Assembly: GCF_014218295.1 (NCBI RefSeq)
Contig: NZ_AP023287.1
Coordinates: 5,518,001-5,582,000 of the forward strand
Reading direction: 5' to 3'
Source: Mycolicibacterium litorale
GTDB taxonomy: Bacteria > Actinomycetota > Actinomycetes > Mycobacteriales > Mycobacteriaceae
DNA: 64,000 nucleotides
Part shown: one piece after another, positions 1 to 9,513 of the stretch
Numbering within the stretch: position 1 is the first letter of the stretch
Layout of the letters: every line of letters begins with the position of its first letter
Translations under genes and position numbers: made by a program
The notes under the pieces: model-generated
The model's input: only the letters and a program-made list of their open reading frames with translations
Told to the model about the DNA's origin: nothing
The model's database searches: none

Positions 1-1204
1 TGGCACCATGGCGGCCATCCTGCTCGGGCTCGAGGGCTGCCGGCCGGAGACCATCCCCACCCGGCACAAGGAACTGCGCACCCGCGAGATCGCCCAGACG
101 GGGATCACCCGGGTCGACGGGAACGTGCCGGTGCGGCTGAGCGAACGCGACATCGCCCTGCACCCGCAGACCGTGCTGCCCACGCACAGCAACGGGATGC
201 GCTTCGCCGCGTTCGACGTCCACGGCGACGAGCTGGCCCGCGAGACGTACTTCTCCGTCGGCGGCGGTTTCATCGTCACCGAGGGCGCCGCTCACGACGA
301 CAGCGGTCCGGCGCCCCGCGTGCAGCTGCCGTACAGCTCGGCTGCCGAGCTGCTCGGGATCTGCGACCGCCTCGGCATCCCGATCAGCGAGGTCGTGATG
401 CGCAACGAAACCTACAGCCGCACCCGGCGGGAGGTCCGCACCCGGTTGCTGCACATCCGCGACGTCATGGTGGAGTGCGAGCAGCGCAGCATCCGCCGCG
501 ACGGCCTGCTGCCCGGAGTCCTCGGAGTCCGGCGCCGCGCCAAGGCGTGGTTCGAGCGCCTCGTTGCCGAAGATCCGGACCGCAGACCCGAATTCGCCGA
601 GGACTGGGTGAACCTCGTCGCCCTCGCGGTCAACGAGGAGAACGCCACCGGCGGGCGGGTCGTCACCGCACCGACCAACGGCGCGGCCGGCATCGTCCCC
701 GCGGTGATGCACTACGCCGTGCACTACACGCGCGCCGGAGCCGCCGATCCCGACGACACCGCCGTGCGCTTCCTGCTGACCGCCGGGGCGATCGGCTCGT
801 TGTTCAAGGAGCGCGCCTCCATCTCCGGCGCCGAGGTGGGCTGCCAGGGCGAGGTGGGGTCGGCGGCCGCGATGGCGGCGGCCGGATTGGCCGAGGTACT
901 CGGCGGCACACCGCATCAGGTGGAGAACGCCGCCGAGATCGCGATGGAACACAGCCTCGGGCTCACGTGCGACCCCATCGCGGGACTGGTACAGATCCCG
1001 TGTATCGAACGCAACGCCATCTCGGCCGGGAAGGCGATCAACGCCGCACGAATGGCGTTGCGCGGGGACGGGTCTCACCGCGTGAGCCTCGACCAGGTCA
1101 TCGAGACGATGCGCACCACCGGGGCGGACATGCACACCCGGTACAAGGAAACCTCCACCGGAGGTCTGGCCGTCAACGTGTCGGTGAACCTCGTCGAATG
1201 CTGA
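1..1204 (+). CDS. sdaA: L-serine ammonia-lyase (L-serine dehydratase), 3' part
   Basis: This cytosolic single-chain iron-sulfur serine dehydratase converts L-serine to pyruvate and ammonia. The frame is open from the window edge, and the first visible codons ([12 protein letters not shown]) belong to the conserved N-terminal beta domain. About 400 residues are visible, whereas the family is about 455-460, so the true start lies upstream. Three cysteines expected to bind the [4Fe-4S] cluster are present: one in [13 protein letters not shown], and two in [14 protein letters not shown]. The C-terminal [11 protein letters not shown] motif is typical of the family. It converges on a short minus-strand gene with a 4-nt gap. 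Confidence 0.95.
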   Translation, partial: GTMAAILLGLEGCRPETIPTRHKELRTREIAQTGITRVDGNVPVRLSERDIALHPQTVLPTHSNGMRFAAFDVHGDELARETYFSVGGGFIVTEGAAHDDSGPAPRVQLPYSSAAELLGICDRLGIPISEVVMRNETYSRTRREVRTRLLHIRDVMVECEQRSIRRDGLLPGVLGVRRRAKAWFERLVAEDPDRRPEFAEDWVNLVALAVNEENATGGRVVTAPTNGAAGIVPAVMHYAVHYTRAGAADPDDTAVRFLLTAGAIGSLFKERASISGAEVGCQGEVGSAAAMAAAGLAEVLGGTPHQVENAAEIAMEHSLGLTCDPIAGLVQIPCIERNAISAGKAINAARMALRGDGSHRVSLDQVIETMRTTGADMHTRYKETSTGGLAVNVSVNLVEC

Positions 1205-1208
1205 ACCG

Positions 1209-1346
1209 CTAGACCAGCCACGCCCCGACGAAGAGCCCGACGAGGACGCAGAGCAGCAGCAGCGTCTGGATGATCGCGACGACCGTGCGCCTGCACGAGC
1301 CGCCACCCTGTTCGAACAGTGGAGACCGGGGTTTGGGCTGTGTCAT
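1209..1346 (-). CDS. Very small single-pass membrane protein
   Basis: The product is 45 residues: a polar N-terminus (MTQPKPRSPLFEQGG), then one hydrophobic segment from about residue 22 to the C-terminus (VVAIIQTLLLLCVLVGLF). Its ATG overlaps the TGA of the upstream methyltransferase by ATGA, so the two are translationally coupled. This overlap chain (oxidoreductase-like, methyltransferase, this gene) is the main argument that it is real. I recognise no named family. Confidence 0.6.
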   Translation of the reverse strand: MTQPKPRSPLFEQGGGSCRRTVVAIIQTLLLLCVLVGLFVGAWLV

Positions 1347-2119
1347 ACCGTCCGCCGCTCCGCGGTGATCACCCGGTAGGGAGCGTCGAAGGCCACCCGA
1401 CCGTCCGCGCCCACGTGCGCGGCGAGAGCGGTCTCGAACGCACCGATCAACCTGTCGCGTCGGCGGCCGGCGCGCTCGATGGCGCTGATGTGCATCGGGG
1501 ACGTGTCGACGACGAAGGAGAGCGCGTCCGGCAGGGAGGCGAACACCCATCGGTGCGTCGCGGTGGTGATTCGGATGTCGGTGAACGCCGGCCACAGCCG
1601 GGCGAGCGTGGTCGCGGTCTCGGCCCACCCATCGGGTGAGAACGTGGCGCCGGGAGGCGGTCCCAGCACCAACCCGATCGGATCGATCAGCGGGTTGACC
1701 GCGACGCGCAGCCACGCCGAAAAGCCCACCACCCCACCCGGTTTCAGCAGCCTGGCCAGCTCTTTGACCTGCGCGTCGGGCTCGGTGAAGATCAGCCCCA
1801 TACTGGACACCACCGCCTCGGCCGAGCCGGAGGGCAGACCCGTCTCGGTGGCGTCGGCGACCTCCCACGTCAGGTTCAGTCCGCTGCGGCACGCGTTCTC
1901 CGCGGCGACGGCGATCAGTTCGGGCGTCACATCCACCCCGGTCACCCGCGCGCCGTGCGCGGCCGCGGCGAGTGCCGCGGTACCGGTTCCGCACGCGAGG
2001 TCGACTACCGCCGCACCCGCGAGGGGACGGCGCTCGGCCACCGCGTCCACCACGTGTCTGGCGATGCCTGCGATCCGCCGGGCCACCGCGTCGTAGTCAC
2101 CGCTCGCCCATTCGGTCAT
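1343..2119 (-). CDS. Class I SAM-dependent methyltransferase
   Basis: The 258-residue protein has the class I methyltransferase fold. Motif I is VVDLACGTGTAAL at about residues 38-50, the acidic end of strand 2 is TGVDVTPE, and the post-motif LLKPGGVVGFSAW is present, as in the Methyltransf_11/25 families. The substrate cannot be read from the sequence. The ATG overlaps the stop of the upstream secreted protein, and its stop overlaps the start of the small membrane gene. The start MTEWASGDYD was chosen because of this coupling and because it matches the usual N-terminus of such enzymes. Confidence 0.85.
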   Translation of the reverse strand: MTEWASGDYDAVARRIAGIARHVVDAVAERRPLAGAAVVDLACGTGTAALAAAAHGARVTGVDVTPELIAVAAENACRSGLNLTWEVADATETGLPSGSAEAVVSSMGLIFTEPDAQVKELARLLKPGGVVGFSAWLRVAVNPLIDPIGLVLGPPPGATFSPDGWAETATTLARLWPAFTDIRITTATHRWVFASLPDALSFVVDTSPMHISAIERAGRRRDRLIGAFETALAAHVGADGRVAFDAPYRVITAERRTV

Positions 2120-2637
2120 GTCGGGGCCAGCTGGACGACGCGCAACCGGGTGAGGTCTCGCACGTAGCGAGCGCCACCGACATCCTCGGGTACGACGAGG
2201 CGAGGCGCGTCCAACGGCGTTCCGTCCTGCGTCCAGGCCAGGAGCGCGGGCCGGCGCGCCAGCACCGGCGCCACGTCGGCCCACGACAGCGTCGCTGCGT
2301 ATCCGTCGGTGCCGACCGCGACGACGGCAAGGGTCAGCAGGGGGTGTTCCGCGGCGTCGGCGGCCTTTGGTTGCGCTGCGGTGATCAGCGCTTCGAGGGC
2401 GACACCCTCGTAGGCGTGGGTCTGGGGCCCCGCGTCGGTGAGGAAGGTGACCAGCTCGGTCCGGCCCGGGTACGCGCGGAGCTCGGACATCGTGAGGTCG
2501 AGCGGGACGTGCACGTCGCCCGCCACCGTCAGATGCCGATCGCCGCGGTCGGGCGGGAACTGGGCCCGTGCGACACCCGGCGCGCAGAACAGGACGGCGA
2601 ACGCCGCGCACAGCAGCGCGCAGCCGCGCAGGACCAT
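2116..2637 (-). CDS. Secreted molybdopterin-dependent oxidoreductase-like domain protein
   Basis: The 173-residue product starts with a signal peptide (MVLRGCALLCAAFAVLFCAP, cleavage likely after GVARA). A small domain of the sulfite-oxidase/YedY type follows (VAGDVHVPLDLTMSELRAYP, then VTFLTDAGPQTHAYEGVAL). Single-domain secreted versions are known in actinobacteria, but whether they bind molybdopterin is uncertain; no cofactor cysteine is obvious in the mature part. The ATG at 2637 was chosen because the signal peptide begins there; an in-frame extension to 2781 would run across the TetR operator. It is first in a three-gene overlapping unit. Confidence 0.7.
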   Translation of the reverse strand: MVLRGCALLCAAFAVLFCAPGVARAQFPPDRGDRHLTVAGDVHVPLDLTMSELRAYPGRTELVTFLTDAGPQTHAYEGVALEALITAAQPKAADAAEHPLLTLAVVAVGTDGYAATLSWADVAPVLARRPALLAWTQDGTPLDAPRLVVPEDVGGARYVRDLTRLRVVQLAPT

Positions 2638-2791
2638 GCGTCCGCCGACCGAAGAGCGCCGCCGCACAGCTCTTTCCGATGCGTTCGCCAGATCGTCGTG
2701 CCGTGGCGGTGCGGTTTCGGCAGCCGTCGGTTCAGTCACACACTGGGAGACGCACGATGCGGCGGAGGTATTCATGATCACGGGACCCGAT

Positions 2792-2823
2792 GTTTACTTT
2801 ACCAACCGGAAGGTAAAGTAAAC
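2792..2823. promoter_or_regulatory. Perfect 12-8-12 operator for the adjacent TetR
   Basis: The half-sites gtttactttacc (2792-2803) and ggtaaagtaaac (2812-2823) are exact reverse complements separated by 8 nt. The site ends 3 nt before the ATG of the TetR gene at 2827. Its AT-rich half-sites stand out in this GC-rich DNA. It fits autoregulation of the tetR-SMR-SMR operon and could also affect the divergent minus-strand unit. Confidence 0.8.
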
Positions 2824-2826
2824 AAG

Positions 2827-3378
2827 ATGACCGCACGGGGGCGTCCGTCATCTGTGGAAGCGATCTTCGCCGCCGCACGCGCCCTGCTCGACGAAGGTGC
2901 GCCGATCTCACTCGAATCGGTGGCCGAACGCACCGGCCTCACCAAGCCGGGGTTGATGTATCACTTCCCCACCAAGTCGGCGCTGATGGACGGACTGGTC
3001 GATCACGTCGCGAGGTCGGCCGAACGGCAGCTGAGACAACGGTTGGACATCCCGATCGAGGAGGCGACGGCCCGGCAACGGCTACGCGCATACGTGAGAT
3101 GGGCGATCGAGGGTCCGCACCAGCGCTCGGATCTGGTGATGTTCGGCGATCCGCGACTGGTGGAGCAGATGACGCATCGGTGGACCGAGCACTTCTCGCC
3201 CTGGGTCCACGTGCCCGCCGACATGCCACCGGCCGAGCGGGCACGGCTGCACGCCGCGCGGCTGTTGGCCGACGGCGCCTGGCTCGCGCGAGCCAGCGCC
3301 ACCTTCCCCCTCGACGACGACGACCAACCGGACGTCCTCGCCCTCGCACTCGACCTCGTAGGAACGGAAGACTCATGA
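2827..3378 (+). CDS. TetR-family regulator of the SMR efflux pair
   Basis: The 183-residue regulator has an N-terminal helix-turn-helix (SLESVAERTGLTKPGLMYHF, about residues 32-51) and a variable ligand domain. The ATG at 2827 follows a perfect operator directly. Longer upstream reading is ruled out because it would pass through the operator and the oppositely oriented gene. Its TGA overlaps the ATG of the first SMR gene, so the regulator and transporter form one operon. Ligands are probably cationic, hydrophobic compounds exported by the SMR pair (inference from context). Confidence 0.85.
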   Translation: MTARGRPSSVEAIFAAARALLDEGAPISLESVAERTGLTKPGLMYHFPTKSALMDGLVDHVARSAERQLRQRLDIPIEEATARQRLRAYVRWAIEGPHQRSDLVMFGDPRLVEQMTHRWTEHFSPWVHVPADMPPAERARLHAARLLADGAWLARASATFPLDDDDQPDVLALALDLVGTEDS

Positions 3379-3728
3379 CCTGGCTGTATCTGGTGGGGGC
3401 GATCGTCTGCGAAGTCGGCGCCACGCTGTCCCTCAAGGGTGCGCAGAGCGCGCCGCTGTTGTACGGGGTCGTCGTCGCGGGATACGCCGGTGCGTTCGTG
3501 TGCCTGACCGTCGTCCTGAAGCGCGGATTGGGGCTGGGTGTGGCGTACGGGATCTGGGCCGCGTCGGGTGTCGCCGCGACAGCGGTCCTGTCGACGGTCA
3601 TCTTCCGTGAGGCCTTCACCGTCACGATGGGAGTCGGGCTGGTCTTCATCATCGTGGGCGTCCTGCTGGTCGAAACCGGCTCCGCGCATCCGGACGACGC
3701 GCACCGCAGCGTGCCGGAAGGCGCGTGA
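3375..3728 (+). CDS. Small multidrug resistance (SMR) transporter, subunit 1
   Basis: The 117-residue protein has four predicted membrane helices. The membrane-embedded glutamate essential for proton/drug exchange is E13 (MTWLYLVGAIVCEVGATLS), and the family WAASGVAAT segment is present. Overlapping starts and stops on both sides (TetR TGA and the next SMR GTG) imply a co-translated heterodimer, as in other paired SMR systems. The C-terminus carries an extra hydrophilic tail (HPDDAHRSVPEGA). Confidence 0.9.
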   Translation: MTWLYLVGAIVCEVGATLSLKGAQSAPLLYGVVVAGYAGAFVCLTVVLKRGLGLGVAYGIWAASGVAATAVLSTVIFREAFTVTMGVGLVFIIVGVLLVETGSAHPDDAHRSVPEGA

Positions 3729-4051
3729 TCGTGCAGTACCTGCTGCTGCTGTGCGCCATCGCCGCCGAGGTCGTCGGGACGCTGACCCTGCGGGTCGCGG
3801 CGACGGGGCGTGCGACTCTCTACGCGGTGGTGGCGGTCTGCTACGTCGTCGCGTTCGTCGCCCTGGCGGGTGCGCTCGGTCACGGAATGCCCCTCGGGGT
3901 CGCCTACGGTGTCTGGGCCGCGGCGGGCGTCGCGATCACCGCCGCCGCCTCACGGTTCCTGTTCGACGAGCCACTGACCCGCAGGATGGTCGCCGGCATC
4001 GGGTTCGTCATGGTGGGAGTGCTGCTCATGGAGATCGGCGCTGCCCACTAG
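3725..4051 (+). CDS. SMR transporter, subunit 2
   Basis: The 108-residue four-helix protein keeps the SMR glutamate (E15 in LLLLCAIAAEVVGTLTLR) and the YGVWAAAGVAITA segment of the family. The GTG start at 3725 overlaps the TGA of subunit 1 (GTGA). It probably forms an antiparallel heterodimer with that subunit in the plasma membrane, exporting cationic toxic compounds in exchange for protons. Confidence 0.9.
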   Translation: MIVQYLLLLCAIAAEVVGTLTLRVAATGRATLYAVVAVCYVVAFVALAGALGHGMPLGVAYGVWAAAGVAITAAASRFLFDEPLTRRMVAGIGFVMVGVLLMEIGAAH

Positions 4052-4144
4052 TGCCGGACGGGCCTGCGAGCGCCGTGGCCTCCGCCCGTTAGGGTGCTTG
4101 GGTCGGCCTCAGCGACCAAGCCGATAGAAAAGTTGAGACCATTC

Positions 4145-5176
4145 ATGACTGCAGCACCAGAAGCGTCGCCGCTCGAAGCCCGGGTCGGCCACTACTACCA
4201 GATGGACAACACCTATCTGGTCGGCCGCGAGAAGGTTCGCGAATACGCACGTGCGGTGCAGGACTACCACCCCGTGCACTGGGACGTCGACGCCGCCGCC
4301 CGCCTCGGATACCCCGGCCTCGTGGCACCGCTGACGTTCACCTCGGCCCCCGGTATGCAGTGCAACCGCCGCATGTTCGAAGAGATCGTCGTCGGCTACG
4401 ACACCTACCTCCAGACCGAAGAGGTCTTCGAGCAGCACCGGCCGATCGTCGCCGGTGACGAACTGGTCATCGATGTCGAGCTCACCTCGGTGCGCAGGAT
4501 CGCCGGCCGGGACATGATCACGGTCACCAACACGTTCACCGACACCCAGGGCGAGCGCGTGCACACCCTGCACACCACGGTCGTCGGCGTCACCGCCGAC
4601 GACATCGACGCGGGGGTGAAGGCCGCCGTGCAGAACGCGATGATGCATGACGTCGACTTCTCCGGGGTCGGCAGCCTGGACGGCGCCTACGAGAAGGAGG
4701 TGCGTCCCGACGGCGAGATCCGCATCGCGCAGGGCGGGTCCACCCGCACACCGGGGACACCGTCGTTCGACGACGTCGAGGTCGGCGACGAGTTGCCGAC
4801 CCGTCACACCCGGCTGTCGCGGGGTGACCTGGTGAACTATGCCGGCGTCGCCGGTGACGCCAACCCGATCCACTGGGATGAGGACATCGCCAAGCTGGCC
4901 GGTCTGCCCGACGTGATCGCCCACGGCATGCTCACCATGGGATTGGGTGCCGGGTTCGTCTCCGCGTGGTCGGGCGACCCGGGCGCGGTCACCCGCTACG
5001 CGGTGCGGCTGTCCGCGCCCGCCGTGGTCTCGGCCAAGGAGGGTGCCGACATCGAGTTCAGCGGCAGGATCAAGTCGCTCGATCCGGAGACCCGGACCGG
5101 CGTCATCGTGGTCGCGGCGAAATCCGCGGGCAAGAAGATCTTCGGGCTCGCCACGATGACCATGCGGTTCAGCTGA
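4145..5176 (+). CDS. Fused HadA/HadB-type (3R)-hydroxyacyl-ACP dehydratase
   Basis: The 343-residue protein has two hot-dog domains. The C-terminal one has the hydratase-2 signature (YAGVAGDANPIHWDEDIA, about residues 234-251), with the catalytic Asp and His. The N-terminal one has a degenerate version (YARAVQDYHPVHWDVDAA). This matches mycobacterial proteins in which HadA-like and HadB-like parts are fused, such as the essential dehydratase reported in M. smegmatis, which acts on FAS-II/mycolate intermediates. The ATG at 4145 is preferred to an upstream in-frame start at 4094 because it gives the normal N-terminus. It is monocistronic. Confidence 0.85.
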   Translation: MTAAPEASPLEARVGHYYQMDNTYLVGREKVREYARAVQDYHPVHWDVDAAARLGYPGLVAPLTFTSAPGMQCNRRMFEEIVVGYDTYLQTEEVFEQHRPIVAGDELVIDVELTSVRRIAGRDMITVTNTFTDTQGERVHTLHTTVVGVTADDIDAGVKAAVQNAMMHDVDFSGVGSLDGAYEKEVRPDGEIRIAQGGSTRTPGTPSFDDVEVGDELPTRHTRLSRGDLVNYAGVAGDANPIHWDEDIAKLAGLPDVIAHGMLTMGLGAGFVSAWSGDPGAVTRYAVRLSAPAVVSAKEGADIEFSGRIKSLDPETRTGVIVVAAKSAGKKIFGLATMTMRFS

Positions 5177-5222
5177 CCGCTCGATCGAAGACGCGTCGAC
5201 GCCTTGTCGTACGCTCGTCGGC

Positions 5223-6029
5223 GTGGTCGACCTCGCCTATGTGATCGCCGGATCCGAAGCAACCGGCGGCGCCGGCATACAAGCGGATCTGCGAACCTTC
5301 CAACAGTTCGGCACCTACGGCGTGGGCACGTTGACGTGCATCGTGTCGTTCGACCCCAAGGCCGACTGGGCGCACCGCTTCGTACCGGTCGACCCGCAGG
5401 TCGTCGCCGACCAGATCGAGGCGGCGACGGCGGCCTATGACCTCGACGTCGTCAAGATCGGCATGCTGGGCACACCGGCGACCATCGACGTGGTGGCCCA
5501 GGCGCTCGGCGCCCGGCCGTGGCGGCACATCGTCGTCGACCCCGTCCTGATCTGCAAAGGCCAGGAGCCAGGAGCCGCCCTCGACACCGACACCGCGTTG
5601 CGTCGACAGATCCTGCCGCTGGCGACGGTGACGACGCCGAACCTGTTCGAGGCACGCACGCTGTCCGGGATGGACGAGATCGCCTCGATCGACGACCTCG
5701 TCGAATCCGCCCGCCGCATCGCCGATCTCGGACCGCGCTACGTCGTGGTGAAGGGCGGAGTGGAGTTCCCCGGCGACGACGCCGTCGACGTCCTGTTCGA
5801 CGGCACCGACGCCGAGATCCTGCGCGCGCCGAAGGTGGGCTCGGCCCGCGTCGCCGGCGCGGGCTGCACGCTGGCGGCCGCCATCACCGCCGCGCTCGCC
5901 ACCGGCTCCGACGTCACCGACGCGGTCCGCCGGGCCAAGGACTTCACCACCGCGGGGATCGTCGACCGGATCGGCGGGAACACCCCGTTCGACGCCGTGT
6001 GGCAGGGTGCGGCGGCGTCAGACCGCTGA
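5223..6029 (+). CDS. pdxK: Pyridoxal kinase of the ThiD-like type
   Basis: The 268-residue ribokinase-fold enzyme starts with [19 protein letters not shown], the ThiD/PdxK signature. The region [10 protein letters not shown] and the C-terminal anion hole [11 protein letters not shown] are characteristic of the Bacillus/Staphylococcus ThiD-like pyridoxal kinases that carry the catalytic Cys in GAGC. It phosphorylates pyridoxal/pyridoxine, and hydroxymethylpyrimidine is the alternative substrate. The start is GTG. The 3' end overlaps the convergent mmpL gene by 12 bp. Confidence 0.8.
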   Translation: MVDLAYVIAGSEATGGAGIQADLRTFQQFGTYGVGTLTCIVSFDPKADWAHRFVPVDPQVVADQIEAATAAYDLDVVKIGMLGTPATIDVVAQALGARPWRHIVVDPVLICKGQEPGAALDTDTALRRQILPLATVTTPNLFEARTLSGMDEIASIDDLVESARRIADLGPRYVVVKGGVEFPGDDAVDVLFDGTDAEILRAPKVGSARVAGAGCTLAAAITAALATGSDVTDAVRRAKDFTTAGIVDRIGGNTPFDAVWQGAAASDR

Positions 6030-8918
6030 AGGCGGCGCTGCGGTGACCCCGTCGGGGCGCGGCCAGCTGCGCGGCACCGGCCGCGGCCGCACATGCTGCG
6101 GCCACCAGAACCACCGCCCCATCAGGGCCGCCAGCGACGGTGTCATCAGCGACCGCACCACCAGCGTGTCGAACAGCAGGCCGAGACCGATCGTGGTGCC
6201 CACCTGGCCGATGACCACGAGGTCGCTGACCGCCATGGCGATCATCGTGAAGGCGAACACCAAACCGGCTGAGGTCACCACGGATCCGGTACCGGCCATC
6301 GACCGGATGATGCCCGTGTGCAGTCCGGCGTGGATCTCCTCCTTCATCCTGGAGACCAACAGCAGGTTGTAGTCGGCGCCGACCGCCAGCAGCACGATGA
6401 CCGACATCGGCAGCACCATCCAGTGCAGCGGTATCCCGATCAGGTGCTGCCACAACAGAACCGACAGCCCGAACGACGCACCGAGACTCAGCACCACGGT
6501 GCCGACGATGACGGCCGCCGCGGCGATCGCGCGCGTGAGCACCACCATGATCAGGAAGATCAGGATCAGCGCCGCCACCGCGGCGATCAGCAGGTCGTAG
6601 TCGGCGCCCTGCTGCATGTCCTGGTACATCGCCGCGCTGCCGCCGACGTAGACCGTCGACCCCTCCAACGGGGTGCCCTTGATGGCGTCCGCGGCGGCGA
6701 TGCGCAACGGCTCGATGTGTGAGGTGCCTTCCTCGGTCAGAGGATCGCCCTGATGGAACACCGTGAAGCGCACGGCGTGGCCGTCGGGCGAGAGGAACAA
6801 CTTGATGCCGCGTTGGAAGTCGGCCGTCTCGAACGCCTCCGGTGGCAGATAGAAGGTGTCGTCGTTGCGGGCCGCGTCGAACGCCTGCCCCATCGCGGTG
6901 GCGTCTTCCTGCAGCGCGATGTTCTGGTCCTGTTGAGCCTTCTGTGCCTGATACTGGTTGAGCATCATCTGCTTCTGGTTCTTCATGGTCTGGATCATCG
7001 CCGGCATCAGCGCCGCCATCTGCGGGGTCAGCTCAGCCATGCGTTCCAGGTCGGGAACGATGTCCTGGAAGTCGTCGGACATCTGCCCGATGCCGTCGAG
7101 GCTTTCGAAGATCGACCGCAGCGACCAGCAGACCGGGATGTTGAAACAGTGTGGCTCCCAGTAGAAGTAGTTGCGGAGCGGCCGGAAGAAGTCGTCGAAG
7201 TCGGCCAGATGGTCACGGACCTCGTTGAGGTTCATCGAGGTGTTCTTCATCTTGTCGGCCATGCGCCGCGTGACGTCGGAAAGCTCCAGGGTGATGCCGA
7301 GCATCTTCTCCATCGAGTCGATGGTCACCTGCATCTCGTCGGCCTGTTTGAGCGTGTTCTCCAGCACCGTCTGCTGATAGTCGTTGTTCATGAGCTGGCC
7401 CGTGCCGCCCTGGCTGATGTTGTAGGCCAGCGAGGCGTGCTCGATCGGCTTGCCGTCGGGACGGGTGATCGTCTGCACCTGGGCGATGCCGTGGACACGC
7501 ACCATCGCCTTGGCGATCTTGTCGATCACCAGGAAGTCAGCCGGGTTGCGCAGATCGTGGTCCGACTCCACCATCACGAGTTCGGGATTCATCTTGGCGT
7601 CGGAGAAGTGCCGGTCGGCGGCCTCGTAACCCACGTTGGCCGGAACGTCCTTCGGCAGGTAGATCCGGTCGTTGTAGGTGGTGTGGTAGCCGGGCAGCGT
7701 CAGCAGACCGACGAGGGCCAACACGATCGCCATGACCAGGACCGCACCGGGCCACCGCACGGTCGCGGCACCGATACGACGCCAGCCGCGGGCCCTGCCC
7801 CAGCGTCGGGGTTCGAGCACCCGGCCGAAGCGGGTGACGATCGAGATCAGCGCGGGCCCGAGCGTCAGCGCGGCGGCGACCACGATCGCCATGCCGACCG
7901 ACAGCGGGATGCCCATGGTCTTGAAGTACGGCAGCCGGGTGAAGTACAGGCACAGCGTGGCCCCGGCGATCGTGAGACCCGAGGCCAATACGACGTGCGC
8001 CGTCCCGTGAAACATCGTGTAGTAGGCGGACTCTCGGTCTTCGCCGTTGCGCCGCGCCTCCTGATAACGGCCGATCAGGAAGATCGCGTAGTCGGTGGCG
8101 GCGGCGATCGCCAGCGTCACCACCATGTTCGTGGCGAACGTCGTCAGTCCGAACAGCTCGTGGTAGCCGAGGAAGGCGACGATGCCGCGGGCGGAGAGCA
8201 GACCGATGACGACCATCGCCATGGTGACCACCACCGTGACCACCGACCGGTAGACGAGCAGCAGCATGACGATGATGACGGCGAAGGTGAGCGCCTCGAT
8301 CGTCTTCATACTCGCGTCGCCGACCTCGTGCTGATCGGTCGTCGTCGCGGCCGGTCCCGTCACGTAGGCGGTGACGCCGGGCGGTGCGTGCACGCCGCCC
8401 ACGATGTCCCGAACGGCGTCCACCGATTCGTTGGCCAGTGACTCGCCCTGATCACCTGCGATGTAGACCTGGACGTAGGCGGCCTTGCCGTCGACGCTCT
8501 GGGCGCCGGCCGCGGTCAGGGTGTCGCCCCAGAAATCCTGCACGTGCTGGACGTGCGTGGTGTCGGCCCGCAGTTGGCGCACCATCTCGTCGTAGAACGC
8601 GTGCGCGTCCGCACCAAGGGGATCGTCGCCCTCGAGCACGATCATCACCGAACTGGAGGTGTCGTACTCCTGGAACACCTCACCGACCCGCTTGGTCGCG
8701 ATGAGCGCGGGTGCGTCATTGGGGCTCATCGAGACCGCGCGCATCTTGCCGACGTCTTCGAGTTGCGGCACAACGGTGTTGAGGAACGCGACGATCGCCA
8801 CCCACACCACGACGATGGGTACGGCGAAGGTGCGGATGAACTTGGCCAGCCGCGGGCGCGCGACGTGGCGGGCGGGCGGTACCGGGCCGGTCGGGGGATC
8901 CGCCAGGAAGGTGCTCAT
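6018..8918 (-). CDS. mmpL: MmpL-family RND lipid/siderophore transporter
   Basis: The 966-residue RND exporter is of the MmpL4/MmpL5 kind. TM1 is near residue 32, a periplasmic domain follows, and a five-helix block (about 185-360) has the proton-relay segment ([21 protein letters not shown]). A second periplasmic domain contains a long coiled-coil hairpin (about 480-690) rich in Gln, with two cysteines (C-x5-C at [11 protein letters not shown]). A second TM block (about 760-930) with [17 protein letters not shown] follows. It exports cell-wall lipids, siderophores or drugs with the adjacent MmpS. Its ATG overlaps the mmpS stop (ATGA). Confidence 0.95.
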   Translation of the reverse strand: MSTFLADPPTGPVPPARHVARPRLAKFIRTFAVPIVVVWVAIVAFLNTVVPQLEDVGKMRAVSMSPNDAPALIATKRVGEVFQEYDTSSSVMIVLEGDDPLGADAHAFYDEMVRQLRADTTHVQHVQDFWGDTLTAAGAQSVDGKAAYVQVYIAGDQGESLANESVDAVRDIVGGVHAPPGVTAYVTGPAATTTDQHEVGDASMKTIEALTFAVIIVMLLLVYRSVVTVVVTMAMVVIGLLSARGIVAFLGYHELFGLTTFATNMVVTLAIAAATDYAIFLIGRYQEARRNGEDRESAYYTMFHGTAHVVLASGLTIAGATLCLYFTRLPYFKTMGIPLSVGMAIVVAAALTLGPALISIVTRFGRVLEPRRWGRARGWRRIGAATVRWPGAVLVMAIVLALVGLLTLPGYHTTYNDRIYLPKDVPANVGYEAADRHFSDAKMNPELVMVESDHDLRNPADFLVIDKIAKAMVRVHGIAQVQTITRPDGKPIEHASLAYNISQGGTGQLMNNDYQQTVLENTLKQADEMQVTIDSMEKMLGITLELSDVTRRMADKMKNTSMNLNEVRDHLADFDDFFRPLRNYFYWEPHCFNIPVCWSLRSIFESLDGIGQMSDDFQDIVPDLERMAELTPQMAALMPAMIQTMKNQKQMMLNQYQAQKAQQDQNIALQEDATAMGQAFDAARNDDTFYLPPEAFETADFQRGIKLFLSPDGHAVRFTVFHQGDPLTEEGTSHIEPLRIAAADAIKGTPLEGSTVYVGGSAAMYQDMQQGADYDLLIAAVAALILIFLIMVVLTRAIAAAAVIVGTVVLSLGASFGLSVLLWQHLIGIPLHWMVLPMSVIVLLAVGADYNLLLVSRMKEEIHAGLHTGIIRSMAGTGSVVTSAGLVFAFTMIAMAVSDLVVIGQVGTTIGLGLLFDTLVVRSLMTPSLAALMGRWFWWPQHVRPRPVPRSWPRPDGVTAAPPSAV

Positions 8919-9340
8919 GCCGCCTTCACCAAGCAGTACGTCGCGGCGTTCACGCCCTCGGCCGTCCTTTCGTCCTTCACCTCGTCATCCACCGTGACCC
9001 GGCAGCCGATGGACTGACCGTCGCCCTGCGCCAACAGATTCGGCATGACCGACGGCACCGTGGTCTCCAGCCGCAGCGACCACGGCAGGCTCACCTCGCC
9101 GGTTCGCTGTGGGAGACCGTCGAGGTCGGTGTAGTTGATGACCGCCGTGCTCCCCGTGCCGAAGACCTCGTAGACCACCACCTTCGGGTTGAACTTGTCG
9201 GCGGTGTCGGAACCGACCGGCGTCACCACCGCCCCGTTCGAACCGAACACCGACCGCAGGTGCGCCACGCTGACCGCGCCGACGGTGATCGCCGCCACGA
9301 TGAGGACGGGCAACCACACCCGCTTGACGACCAGGATCAC
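8915..9340 (-). CDS. mmpS: MmpS-family accessory membrane protein
   Basis: The 141-residue protein has one N-terminal membrane helix ([21 protein letters not shown]). The periplasmic MmpS beta domain follows ([22 protein letters not shown]), ending in the conserved cysteine region [13 protein letters not shown]. MmpS subunits support MmpL export of lipids or siderophores. It is translationally coupled to mmpL by an ATGA overlap. A divergent TetR gene lies 173 bp upstream and is the likely repressor. Confidence 0.93.
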   Translation of the reverse strand: MILVVKRVWLPVLIVAAITVGAVSVAHLRSVFGSNGAVVTPVGSDTADKFNPKVVVYEVFGTGSTAVINYTDLDGLPQRTGEVSLPWSLRLETTVPSVMPNLLAQGDGQSIGCRVTVDDEVKDERTAEGVNAATYCLVKAA

Positions 9341-9442
9341 GGCTGACGCCGGCCGGCGCGCGGCAACACAGCTGACAAGGTCGAGCCTTTCGGTGAGGGG
9401 GTCGCGCGAGACGGCCGTGTCCGGTTGATCTGGATAGGGAGG

Positions 9443-9506
9443 CTAAGTGCACTAAGTGGATAGCGTCAATCCGGTTATCGCTCGCAGTTAGGCACGTCAC
9501 TAAACT
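9443..9506. promoter_or_regulatory. Candidate operator region between mmpS and tetR
   Basis: The intergenic DNA is locally AT-rich and has a direct repeat ctaagtg at 9443-9449 and 9452-9458. It also has an imperfect dyad, cagtta (9485-9490) against taaactg (9501-9507). The hexamer cactaa occurs at 9450-9455 and 9498-9503. This is a plausible binding region for the TetR encoded from 9514, but no perfect palindrome is seen. Confidence 0.35.
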
Positions 9507-9513
9507 GGATCCG

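Noticed and set aside
6753..8441. A long plus-strand open frame (562 codons) opposite mmpL
   Set aside because: It is the antisense of a well-supported RND transporter; the composition (His/Arg/Val-rich) is typical of a GC-rich shadow frame, with no domain.
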